Shown: positions 23,457 to 30,236 of the stretch, piece by piece | How positions within the stretch are numbered: the stretch's first letter is position 1 | How the letters are laid out: the number at the start of each line of letters is the position of its first letter | Assembly: GCF_001424875.1 (NCBI RefSeq) | Contig: NZ_LMCT01000012.1 | Location: forward strand, 572,691 to 609,499 | Source of the DNA: Kitasatospora sp. Root107 | Lineage (GTDB): Bacteria; Actinomycetota; Actinomycetes; Streptomycetales; Streptomycetaceae | DNA length: 36,809 nt | Reading direction: 5' to 3' | The notes under the pieces: generated by a model | What the model was told of the DNA's origin: nothing | The model's database searches: none | Seen by the model: the letters and a program-made list of their open reading frames with translations, nothing else | Program-made: the position numbers and the translations under genes

Positions 23457-24158
23457 ATGACCGCTGCTCAGGAACTCTTCGCCGAGGGGATGCGCGAGCA
23501 CTTCGCTCCCGCCCTGCGGGCGCTGGGGCTGACCGACCAGCGCGGCTCGTTCGGCCTCCCCGCCCCCGACCACTGGGCCCTGCTCGGCGTACAGCCGATC
23601 GGCCAGGACGAGTACGCACTGCGCTACACCGTCACGCTCAGCCTGACCGCCAAGGCGGACTGGCCGGGTCCGGGCGAGCGCCCCGACCCGAACACCCCGA
23701 CCGGGGCCGAGCTCTGGCACGCCCGGATCGGCGAGCTGATGCCGGTGGACGGCGAGATCTGCTGGGAGGTCTCACCCGGACCGCGCTGGCTGGTCGCGGT
23801 CGAGGACTCGGTGGCCGCCGTCCGGCACTACGCACTGCCCGAACTCCGCCGCCGGCTGACCGCCGCGGCCGCGACCGGGCCGGTCCGGCTCGCCGAGACC
23901 TACCTCTCCCCCGCCGAGCTGGAGGAGGTCAACGCCGCACTGCTGACCGCCGCCGTGGCCCGGATCCAGCGGGCCGAGCTGGTCGACAAGACCCTGCAGC
24001 TGACCGGCGCCTGGAGCCGGTCCGACCCGGTGGCGCAGGAGGTGCTGACCGGCGTCGCCCAGGGCTTCCTGACCGCCGGGGACGACCGCTTCCGGCAGGT
24101 CAGCTGCGTGGACTCGCTCGGCCGGGAACTCTGGCTGTTCCGGGGCTCCGGCAGCTGA
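23457..24158 (+). CDS. Hypothetical protein, soluble
   Basis: A 233-residue cytoplasmic protein that I do not recognise. The N-terminal half (REHFAPALRALGLTDQRGSF and ALRYTVTLSLTAKADW) has the look of DUF4304-type proteins, which open with a helix leading to a hydrophobic beta sheet. A later segment (CWEVSPGPRWLVAVEDSVAA) predicts strands and a helix, and the last 80 residues are helical with LSPAELEEVNAALL. There is no signal peptide or membrane helix. The ATG at 23457 has TTGAGGA seven bases upstream. It is divergent from the ECF sigma gene and converges on the GNAT gene. Confidence 0.6.
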   Translation: MTAAQELFAEGMREHFAPALRALGLTDQRGSFGLPAPDHWALLGVQPIGQDEYALRYTVTLSLTAKADWPGPGERPDPNTPTGAELWHARIGELMPVDGEICWEVSPGPRWLVAVEDSVAAVRHYALPELRRRLTAAAATGPVRLAETYLSPAELEEVNAALLTAAVARIQRAELVDKTLQLTGAWSRSDPVAQEVLTGVAQGFLTAGDDRFRQVSCVDSLGRELWLFRGSGS

Positions 24159-24195
24159 CCGGCGGCTCTGCGACTGCCGGGCTGCTGCGATCGGG

Positions 24196-24759
24196 TCACC
24201 AGAGCCGGTCGTGCGTGCCCGGGTGGAGGGCGATTCGGCTCCGCTCGAACCCCGCCGCCCTGGCCCGGGCCGAGCAGAGGTCGGCCAGCACCACCTTGTC
24301 GAACCCCGGCTGGTCGGTCGGGAACGGCTCCTCCGCCGTACCGCCGACCAGGACCGCCCCGGGCAGCGGCCGCCAGCCCGCCGACCGGTAGAACTCCTGC
24401 AACGGCCGGTCGCAGCTGAAGATCCCGAGATCGGCCCCGCCCGCCCGGATCACCTCCCGGGCGGCCGCCACCAGCCGTCCACCGTACCCCCGCCCGCGCT
24501 CCGCCGGGTCGGTGACCACACAGCTCAGCCCCCGGGCCAGATAGCGCTCACCGGCCTGCTCGATCTCCTTCTCCAGCAGGTCGAGCGCGGCCAGCACCCG
24601 GCTGCCGTCCAGCAGCAGCAGACTCACCGGTGCCAGCACCGGGTCGTGACTCACCCCGGGGTCGGGCTGCCCGCTCGGCCATGTCGACTCCTGCAACTCC
24701 CATACCTGCGAGCGCAGTTCGACAGGAAGCCGGGCCTCTGGCCAGCTCAGGAGCTGCAT
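24196..24759 (-). CDS. GNAT-family N-acetyltransferase
   Basis: A 187-residue single-domain acetyltransferase. The acetyl-CoA pyrophosphate-binding motif is ERGRGYGGRLVAAAREVI (motif A, Q/RxxGxG/A), preceded by strand ARGLSCVVTDPA. EFYRSAGWRPLPGA is motif B. An internal ELQESTWP segment is typical of acceptor-binding loops. The acceptor is unknown; many such enzymes modify aminoglycosides, amino acids or proteins. The ATG at 24759 has GGAGAG five bases upstream; 20 in-frame codons upstream are left out. It is divergent from the methyltransferase gene, with 58 nt between. Confidence 0.85.
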   Translation of the reverse strand: MQLLSWPEARLPVELRSQVWELQESTWPSGQPDPGVSHDPVLAPVSLLLLDGSRVLAALDLLEKEIEQAGERYLARGLSCVVTDPAERGRGYGGRLVAAAREVIRAGGADLGIFSCDRPLQEFYRSAGWRPLPGAVLVGGTAEEPFPTDQPGFDKVVLADLCSARARAAGFERSRIALHPGTHDRLW

Positions 24760-24817
24760 CGGTCTCTCCGTTTTAATCGCTGGCGACCGGGCCGCCGGGG
24801 CGTGAACACTCTGGAGC

Positions 24818-25516
24818 ATGGCGCAATTCGCGGATTTTGACTCCCGTGGCTATCCGATGGTGGATGTCCGGACGGGATACGGACAGTGGGTCGGCAGCTA
24901 CGAGCGGACCGTCGAGGACCTGATGGACCTCGCGGTGCTGGACCGGCTGACGGTGCCCGACTGGGCGTCGGCCGGGCGGGCCGCCGACCTCGGCTGCGGG
25001 ACGGGACGGACCGGGGTGTGGCTGCGCGCCCAGGGCGTCGGCGCGGTGGACGGTGTCGACCTCACCCCCGAGATGCTCGCGCTGGCCGGCGCCAAGGGCG
25101 CACACGACAGGCTGGTGGAGGCCGACCTGGCCGCCACCGGGCTGCCGGACGGCGGGTACGGGCTGGTGATCTCCTCCCTGGTGGACGAGCACCTGGCCGA
25201 CCTCACCCCGTTCTACCGGGAGGCGTACCGGCTGGCCGCCCCCGGCGGGCTGTGCGTCCTGGTCGGCCTGCACCCGCAGTTCATCATGGCGGCCGGGATG
25301 CCCACCCACTTCACCACCGACGGGGGCGAGGACGTCGCCATCGACACCCACCTGCACCTGGTCAGCGACCACCTCACGGCCGCACTGGCCGAGGGGTGGC
25401 AGCTGTCCGAGATGCGGGAGGGCACGGTCGGCGACGAGTGGATCGCGCTGAAGCCCAAGTGGTCCCGGTTCCGGGGCATCCCGGTCTCCGCCGCCTACGT
25501 CTGGCGCAAGGCCTGA
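24818..25516 (+). CDS. Class I SAM-dependent methyltransferase
   Basis: A 232-residue methyltransferase with the SAM-binding motif I ADLGCGTGRTG (56-66), motif II GVDLTPEML with its ribose-binding acidic residue, motif III-like VEADLAATGLPDGGYGLVIS, and LAAPGGLCVLVGLHP. The opening residues (FDSRGYPMVDVRTGYGQW) resemble type 11/12 methyltransferases acting on small molecules. Acceptor unknown. GGAG lies very close to the ATG (one base between), which is unusual; translation may be weak or the true start slightly different. It converges on the NUDIX gene, with 7 nt between stops. Confidence 0.88.
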   Translation: MAQFADFDSRGYPMVDVRTGYGQWVGSYERTVEDLMDLAVLDRLTVPDWASAGRAADLGCGTGRTGVWLRAQGVGAVDGVDLTPEMLALAGAKGAHDRLVEADLAATGLPDGGYGLVISSLVDEHLADLTPFYREAYRLAAPGGLCVLVGLHPQFIMAAGMPTHFTTDGGEDVAIDTHLHLVSDHLTAALAEGWQLSEMREGTVGDEWIALKPKWSRFRGIPVSAAYVWRKA

Positions 25517-25523
25517 CCGTACG

Positions 25524-26021
25524 TCAGAAGCCGCCGGCGGGGGTGGTGACCATCCTGGTCCGGCCGTCCGCCAGGGCGGCCAGACCGCCCTCCAGCCGGG
25601 GCGCCCGGGTCGCACCGAGCAGGGTGTACGCCTCCTCGACGGTGACCCAGCGGTAGTCGTCCAGCTCACCCGCCGGGAGAGTGATCGGGCTGTCGGCCGG
25701 GATGGTGCCGAAGTCGAACAGGAAGTGCACGGCCGGGTGCTCGAGGTCGTCGGTCGGGTGGGTCCAGGCCACCGCAAGCAGCGGTCCGGCCTGCCCCACC
25801 AGGCCGGTCTCCTCCAGCAGCTCCCGGCTCGCGCACTGGGCGGCGTCCTCGCCCCGGTCCACCGTGCCGCCGACGAACTGCCAGTCGGGGCGGTAGCCCG
25901 CCTTCACGATCAGCACCCGGCCCGCCGGATCGCGGATCAGACAGCCCGCCGCCGCGTACACCCGGGGCAGCGAGGCCAGCCACTGGTCGCGGGGCTGCAG
26001 GGTCTTGCTCTCCTCGGACAT
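25524..26021 (-). CDS. NUDIX hydrolase
   Basis: A 165-residue NUDIX-fold pyrophosphohydrolase. The box fits GX5EX7REUXEEXGU exactly: G52, E58, R66-E67, E70-E71 and G73 (segment GGTVDRGEDAAQ then SRELLEETGL), giving the metal-binding site. The strand before it (GRVLIVKAGYRPDWQFVGG) and the substrate loop AVAWTHPTDDLEHPAVHFLF are typical of housecleaning MutT-like enzymes. Possible substrates are oxidised or damaged nucleotides. The ATG at 26021 has GGAGAG three bases upstream. It is transcribed leftward after the terminator at 26079-26115. Confidence 0.92.
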   Translation of the reverse strand: MSEESKTLQPRDQWLASLPRVYAAAGCLIRDPAGRVLIVKAGYRPDWQFVGGTVDRGEDAAQCASRELLEETGLVGQAGPLLAVAWTHPTDDLEHPAVHFLFDFGTIPADSPITLPAGELDDYRWVTVEEAYTLLGATRAPRLEGGLAALADGRTRMVTTPAGGF

Positions 26022-26078
26022 GCACTCTCCTCAGGCAGACGACGTGTCGCCCCCACTCTCCCGTACCCGGGCACGCAC

Positions 26079-26115
26079 CGGGGCGGGCGCCCGGATCACC
26101 GGAACGCCCGCCCCG
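26079..26115 (-). terminator. Terminator hairpin downstream of the 26122 gene
   Basis: cggggcgggcg (26079-26089) and cgcccgccccg (26105-26115) are perfect 11-bp arms around a 15-nt loop. Read leftward, it starts 6 nt after the stop of the small protein gene at 26122-26397 and ends before the NUDIX start. Confidence 0.7.
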
Positions 26116-26121
26116 CTCGGC

Positions 26122-26397
26122 TCAGTGGGCGGAGTGCTTCTCGGCGCCCCGGTGCCGGTGACCGGGCAGCTCGGCGTGGTGGGCCGGGCCGCCCTGCATC
26201 GCCGGGGCAGCGAACGAGCGGCGGCCGCCGTGGCTGAAGGCGGCGTCACCGAGCCGGGGACCGGAGTCGGCGCCCATCGCGTGGCCGGCCATCATCGGTG
26301 GCTGCGGTCCCGGATCGGCCACCATGCCGCGGCGTTGCAGCAGCTCCTGGGTGCCCCGGCGGAGCTTGGTCATCTTGCCCGTGGATCGCTTGGTCAT
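26122..26397 (-). CDS. Small Met/His/Gly-rich hypothetical protein
   Basis: A 91-residue protein that I do not recognise. The N-terminus is basic (TKRSTGKMTKLRRGTQELLQ). The rest is rich in Met, His, Gly and Pro, with PQPPMMAGHAMG in the middle and a His-rich C-terminus (PAHHAELPGHRHRGAEKHSAH has seven His in 21 residues). It has no signal peptide or membrane helix. The His/Met clustering suggests metal binding (Cu or Ni), and a leader-like peptide is another option; both are inference. The coding call rests on a perfect GGAGG six bases before the ATG and a terminator right after the stop. Confidence 0.6.
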   Translation of the reverse strand: MTKRSTGKMTKLRRGTQELLQRRGMVADPGPQPPMMAGHAMGADSGPRLGDAAFSHGGRRSFAAPAMQGGPAHHAELPGHRHRGAEKHSAH

Positions 26398-26489
26398 CGT
26401 CGACCTCCGTTCGGCGAACGATCGCCCCGCGGTGTGCACGGCGATCCGGACGCCTGGCAGTTATGCCCGGATTCTAAGCTTTTATCCGA

Positions 26490-26723
26490 TTAGCGGTACT
26501 CGTCTTCGTCGAGCTCCACCACCCGGACCTGCTCGGAAGCATCCGCGTCGTCCGCCGCATCGGCGCCGAGCGAACGGCGCTCCCTGAGCTGCTCGTAGTC
26601 GTCGCCCAGGTGCTCGTCGACCTCCCGCTCGCTGTCCACCGCCTCCTGGACGACCGGCACCGCCTCCTCCTCGAAGTCGTCGAAGTCCTCGGGAAATTCG
26701 GGGTTCTCGGGATTCTGGGGCAT
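26490..26723 (-). CDS. Small acidic hypothetical protein
   Basis: A 77-residue, strongly acidic protein beginning MPQNPENPEFPEDFDDFEEE and ending VVELDEDEYR. It is probably disordered in the first third, with a helix around VDEHLGDDYEQLRERRSLG. No cysteine, signal or membrane segment, and no family recognised. The ATG at 26723 has AGGGACGG close upstream. The stop is 92 nt before the start of the Met/His-rich gene on the same strand, so the two may be co-expressed. A GC hairpin (cccgggg/ccgggg around 26742-26766) lies in its leader. It is divergent from the HbpS-like gene. Confidence 0.6.
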   Translation of the reverse strand: MPQNPENPEFPEDFDDFEEEAVPVVQEAVDSEREVDEHLGDDYEQLRERRSLGADAADDADASEQVRVVELDEDEYR

Positions 26724-26838
26724 GACGTCCGTCCCTGCTGATGCGGAGCCCCGGCTTGCCCCGGGGGTCCTAGACACCCTCTAGCAGTATCCGACTCTGG
26801 TCGCACGACTGCGCACCCTCGCCGGGCGGGTGGTGTCG

Positions 26839-26858
26839 TATCAGCCGATCGGTTGATA
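26839..26858. promoter_or_regulatory. 20-bp near-perfect palindrome upstream of the HbpS-like gene
   Basis: tatcagccgatcggttgata is palindromic at 18 of 20 positions. It lies in the 242-nt region between the divergent acidic-protein and HbpS-like genes, 107 nt before the latter's ATG. Its A/T-rich ends stand out from the surrounding sequence. It is a candidate operator; in S. reticuli hbpS is controlled by the redox-sensing SenS-SenR system, but no such genes are in the window. Confidence 0.5.
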
Positions 26859-26965
26859 TCCGGGTCGGCTGTCGCGTCGACGGGGTCGGGGCTGCGGCCG
26901 GGTGAGGATCGAAGCAGAGCGGGAGCCACAGGCTTCCGAAGGCGATCCGACGAGGAGCAACTCCC

Positions 26966-27517
26966 ATGCAGAAGATGAGCGTTCGGACCCGGGTCCTGAC
27001 CGGCGCGGTGGCCCTGGCAGCGGTCGGGGCGGGCACGTTCGGTGCGCTGTCGGCCTCCGCCGCCCCGCAGACCGCCGAGGCCCGGCCGGCCGCCGACGTG
27101 AAGAAGTCCGACACGGTCACCAGCACCCACCTGAGCATCGCCGCCGCCACCAAGGCCGCCCAGGCCGCGCTGGCCGCCGCCGAGCAGGAGAACCAGCGGG
27201 TCACCGTCGCGGTGGTGGACCGGAACGGGAACACCCTGGTCACCCTGCGCGGCGACGGGGCCGGCCCGCAGTCGTACGAGTCGGCGGAGCGCAAGGCGTT
27301 CACCGCGGTGTCCTGGAACGCGCCGACCTCCGAGCTGGTCAAGCGGCTCGCCCAGGCTCCGAACCTGAAGGACATCCCCGGCACGCTGTTCCTCGGCGGG
27401 GGTGCTCCGGTTGCCGTCCAGGGCGCACCGATCGCGGGCATCGGTGTGGCGGGCGCGCCGAGCGGGGACCTCGACGAGAAGTTCGCCCAGGCAGGCGTGG
27501 CCGCGCTCGGCAAGTGA
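26966..27517 (+). CDS. Secreted GlcG/HbpS family haem-binding protein
   Basis: A 183-residue exported protein of the GlcG/HbpS family; HbpS of S. reticuli is an extracellular haem and iron binder that tunes the SenS-SenR sensor and protects against oxidative stress. Residues 1-34 form a signal peptide (VRTRVLTGAVALAAVGAGTF, ASAA), without the twin-Arg of the S. reticuli protein. The domain follows: AAATKAAQAALAAAEQENQ, VTVAVVDRNGNTLVTLRGDG, ERKAFTAVSWNAPTSELV, FLGGGAPVAVQGAPIAGIGV and a final DLDEKFAQAGVAAL. The ATG at 26966 has GAGGAG eight bases upstream. Repeat copy C starts just after the stop. Haem binding itself is inferred. Confidence 0.85.
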   Translation: MQKMSVRTRVLTGAVALAAVGAGTFGALSASAAPQTAEARPAADVKKSDTVTSTHLSIAAATKAAQAALAAAEQENQRVTVAVVDRNGNTLVTLRGDGAGPQSYESAERKAFTAVSWNAPTSELVKRLAQAPNLKDIPGTLFLGGGAPVAVQGAPIAGIGVAGAPSGDLDEKFAQAGVAALGK

Positions 27518-27519
27518 CC

Positions 27520-27660
27520 AGCTGCCACACGCCAGGGGCTCGGGGAACTGCGATGGTTCGTGGCTGGCGGGCAAAATGCGAAAGTGCCTGACCACCCACG
27601 CATACGTGACCTTTCCTGAGGCCGGCGTCGCAGTTCCCCGAGCCCCTAGGTGGTGCCACC
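27520..27660. repeat. Dispersed long inverted repeat, copy C (opposite orientation)
   Basis: The left arm ccaggggctcggggaactgc (27532-27551, plus ga) and the right arm tcgcagttccccgagcccct with a final agg (27628-27650) pair over 22 bp, apart from one extra A. The inside, read leftward, matches copies A and B (gacgccggcctca, then ggtcaggcactttcgca). The extra A in the right arm makes CTA, the complement of the TAG stop of the WYL regulator gene, so that gene ends inside the repeat. It lies between convergent genes. Confidence 0.85.
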
Positions 27661-28614
27661 TTGCGAAGCTGCGCGAGCGGCTCGGGCGGCCAAGTCGGTC
27701 AAGTAGCTGCGGAGTTCGGCAGGTTCGTGGACTTCGAACTCGCAGCCGAGGCTCGCCAGGCGGAGGGCGAGCCACTCCAGGGAGTCGGCTCGGGTGCGCA
27801 GGCGGGTGCGGGTCGGGTCGAGGGCTTCGACCTCGTCGCCGGGGTAGCCCAGGCGGTCCTGGAGGCGGTGGAGCGGGGCGTGCAGGGTGGCCACGGCGGT
27901 GTAGCTGCGGGCGCGGTTGCTGAGCCGGGCCGCGACGTAGGCGCCGGCGTCCTCGGCCGGGAGTTCGCGGGGCAGGGTGCGGGCCCCGGTCGGCTGTGGT
28001 TCGCGGACCCGGTCGACCCGGAAGATCCGCCAGTCGTCCCGTTCGTTGTCGAAGGCGACCAGGTACCAGCGGCGACCGGTCGCGACCAGGCGGTGCGGTT
28101 CGACCAGCCGCCTGGTCTCGGCGCCGTCCCCGGCCCGGTACTGGAAGCGGAGCTTCTCCCGCCCGGCGGCGGCCGAGGCCAGCGTGGTGAGCACCTCGGG
28201 GTCGACCCGGGGGCCGCCTCCGACCAGTGGGACGGTGGCCGCGTTGAGCGAGCCGACCCGGTGGCGCAGCCGGGCGGGCAGCACCTGGACCAGCTTGGCC
28301 AGCGCGCGTACCGAGGCCTCCTCGATCCCCTCGACCGCCTGCCCGGCGGCGGCCCGTAGGCCGACCGCGATGGCCACCGCCTCCTCGTCGTCCAGCAGCA
28401 GTGGCGGCATCGCGGCGCCGGCCACCAGCCGGTAGCCGCCGATCGCGCCCTTGCTGGCCTCCACCGGGTAGCCCAGGTCGCGCAGCCGCTCGATGTCCCG
28501 GCGGATGGTGCGCGGGCTGACCCGCAGGCGGTCGGCCAGCTCGCTGCCTGGCCACTCGCGCGGGGTCTGGAGGAGCGAGAGCAGGCTGAGCAGCCTCGCG
28601 GGGGTGTCGGTCAT
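27646..28614 (-). CDS. WYL-domain (YafY-type) transcriptional regulator
   Basis: A 322-residue regulator. The N-terminal winged HTH is at residues 1-60 (ARLLSLLSLLQTPREWPGSE, then VSPRTIRRDIERLRDLGYPV). A linker (GGYRLVAGAAMPPLLLDDEE) leads to the WYL domain at about 140-225, with RRLVEPHRLVATGRRWYLVA, the conserved Arg-rich ligand pocket, and FRVDRV. A C-terminal WCX part (SLEWLALRLASLGCEFEVHE) follows. It probably controls the divergent MFS gene; GGTCAG-GAT-CTGACC in the shared promoter is a candidate site. The ATG at 28614 is chosen, though an ATG at 28626 (four more residues) is possible and neither has a strong ribosome binding site. Its last residues (QGGTT) and stop lie in repeat copy C. 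Confidence 0.9.
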   Translation of the reverse strand: MTDTPARLLSLLSLLQTPREWPGSELADRLRVSPRTIRRDIERLRDLGYPVEASKGAIGGYRLVAGAAMPPLLLDDEEAVAIAVGLRAAAGQAVEGIEEASVRALAKLVQVLPARLRHRVGSLNAATVPLVGGGPRVDPEVLTTLASAAAGREKLRFQYRAGDGAETRRLVEPHRLVATGRRWYLVAFDNERDDWRIFRVDRVREPQPTGARTLPRELPAEDAGAYVAARLSNRARSYTAVATLHAPLHRLQDRLGYPGDEVEALDPTRTRLRTRADSLEWLALRLASLGCEFEVHEPAELRSYLTDLAARAARAASQGGTT

Positions 28615-28638
28615 GCGGGCCAGCATGCCGTACCAAGC

Positions 28639-28653
28639 GGTCAGGATCTGACC
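28639..28653. promoter_or_regulatory. Palindrome GGTCAG-GAT-CTGACC between WYL regulator and MFS genes
   Basis: A perfect 6+3+6 palindrome in the 88-nt region between the two divergent genes, 25 nt from the WYL gene start and 50 nt from the MFS start. It is a likely operator for the WYL regulator, inferred from position. Confidence 0.5.
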
Positions 28654-28702
28654 TAGTTGCCCGCTACCTTCGGTCCGTTCCCAGCCGAAGGAGTTACCCC
28701 TC

Positions 28703-30184
28703 ATGTCACCCGTCACGGACGCCCTCGACCGCCGCCGCTGGCTGGCGCTCGCCGTGGTGATGACGGCCAGTCTGATGGACCTGGTCGACGTCACCATCGT
28801 CAACATCGCCATGCCGAGCATCCAGCAGGACCTGGGCGCGACGTACAGCACGCTCCAGTGGATCACCGCCGGGTACGCGCTGGCCTTCGCGATCGGTCTG
28901 ATCACCGGTGGGCGACTCGGTGACATCTACGGCCGCAAACGGCTGTTCCTGGTCGGGATCACCGGTTTCACCCTGGCCTCCGCACTCTGCGGGCTGGCCG
29001 GCAGTCCGGAGATGCTGGTCGCCGCCCGGGTGCTGCAGGGTGCGACGGCCTCGCTGATGGTGCCTCAGGTGCTGTCGATCATCCATGTCACCTTCCCCGC
29101 GCACGAGCGCGGCAAGGTGTTCGGGATGTTCGGCGCGATGGTCGGGCTCGGGGCGGTGCTCGGGCCGCTGCTGGGCGCGCTGCTGACGGAGTGGGACCTG
29201 TTCGGCCTGGGCTGGCGGCCCATCTTCCTGGTCAACCTGCCGATCGGGATCGCCGGGCTGCTGCTCGGCGCGAAGTACGTCGGCGAGTCCAGGGCTCCGC
29301 AGGCGCTGAAGCTGGACCTGGTCGGGATGCTGCTGGCCGGGGCCGGGCTGCTGATGCTGCTCTACCCGCTGACCCAGGGCCGGGAGTCGGGCTGGCCGGT
29401 CTGGGGCTTCGTCTCGATGGGGCTCAGCCTGCCGGTGCTGGTGCTGTTCGTGGCGTACGAGAAGGCCAAGACCCGGCGGGACGGTTCGCCGCTGGTGGAG
29501 CTGGCGCTGTTCCGGGTGAAGAGCTTCGCGGCGGGCATCGGGGTGCAGCTGAGCTTCGGGATCGCCTCCGGCATCTTCTTCATGGTGTGGACCCTCTACA
29601 TGCAGCTCGGCCTCGGCTGGAGCGCGCTGCGGGCCGGGCTGACCGGGGTGCCGTTCTCGCTCGCGGTGTCGGTGGCGGCGGGGCTGTCGGTGCAGATGCT
29701 GGTGCCGAGGTTCGGACGGCGGGTGCTGCAGGCCGGAGCGCTGGTGATGGCGGCCGGGGCGCTGCTCTACCTGGCCGAGGCGGGCCGGTACGGGACCGGG
29801 ATCGAGCCGTGGCAGATGGCGCTGCCGCTGGTGGTGATGGGCCTCGGGATGGGCCTGATCGTCGCCCCGCTGACCGACCTGGTGCTCTCCGAGGTGCCGC
29901 GCGAGCACTCGGGATCGGCCTCCGGGCTGATCAACACCACCCAGCAGCTGGGTGTCGCGCTGGGCCTCGGGCTCTCCTCGGTGGCGTTCTTCACCGTGGT
30001 GGACGCGGCCGACCCGGCCGTCCAAGCGATGGGCCCGGTCTTCGTGAACGCCTTCCAGCACGCGCTGTGGTGGGTGACCGGCGGACTGCTGCTGGTCTTC
30101 GCGCTGGTCTTCGCGCTGCCCCGGCGGGCGCCGCAGGCGGCCGTCGAGACCGAGGCGTCGGAGCAGGAGCTCGTACTGGTCTGA
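28703..30184 (+). CDS. MFS efflux transporter, DHA2 family (14-TM, EmrB-like)
   Basis: A 493-residue membrane transporter with about 14 helices. Motifs: LMDLVDVTIVNIAMPSIQQD (TM1, motif D1 with membrane Asp), GGRLGDIYGRKRLFL (motif A), RVLQGATASLMVPQVLSII (motif B) and MVGLGAVLGPLLGALLTEW (motif C). It is close in type to the EmrB/QacA group that exports hydrophobic or cationic drugs by proton antiport. A short acidic tail (ETEASEQELVLV) ends it. The ATG at 28703 has GAAGGAG nine bases upstream. Controlled, by position, by the divergent WYL regulator. A perfect hairpin terminator follows 10 nt after the stop. Confidence 0.92.
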   Translation: MSPVTDALDRRRWLALAVVMTASLMDLVDVTIVNIAMPSIQQDLGATYSTLQWITAGYALAFAIGLITGGRLGDIYGRKRLFLVGITGFTLASALCGLAGSPEMLVAARVLQGATASLMVPQVLSIIHVTFPAHERGKVFGMFGAMVGLGAVLGPLLGALLTEWDLFGLGWRPIFLVNLPIGIAGLLLGAKYVGESRAPQALKLDLVGMLLAGAGLLMLLYPLTQGRESGWPVWGFVSMGLSLPVLVLFVAYEKAKTRRDGSPLVELALFRVKSFAAGIGVQLSFGIASGIFFMVWTLYMQLGLGWSALRAGLTGVPFSLAVSVAAGLSVQMLVPRFGRRVLQAGALVMAAGALLYLAEAGRYGTGIEPWQMALPLVVMGLGMGLIVAPLTDLVLSEVPREHSGSASGLINTTQQLGVALGLGLSSVAFFTVVDAADPAVQAMGPVFVNAFQHALWWVTGGLLLVFALVFALPRRAPQAAVETEASEQELVLV

Positions 30185-30194
30185 CGACCGCTCA

Positions 30195-30229
30195 GCGGGC
30201 CCGGTACGGAGCATCCGTACCGGGCCCGC
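30195..30229. terminator. Perfect 16-bp two-way terminator
   Basis: gcgggcccggtacgga (30195-30210) and tccgtaccgggcccgc (30214-30229) pair perfectly around a 3-nt loop. It lies in the 52 nt between two convergent MFS genes and can serve both. Confidence 0.9.
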
Positions 30230-30236
30230 CGCGTGG

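Noticed and set aside
24166..24195. Terminator between the 23457 gene and the GNAT gene
   Set aside because: Only short, imperfect G/C pairing is present in the 37-nt gap; not convincing.
26742..26766. Terminator-like GC hairpin near 26750
   Set aside because: It lies upstream of the leftward acidic-protein gene, not downstream of any gene. It is at most a leader hairpin and is mentioned under that gene.
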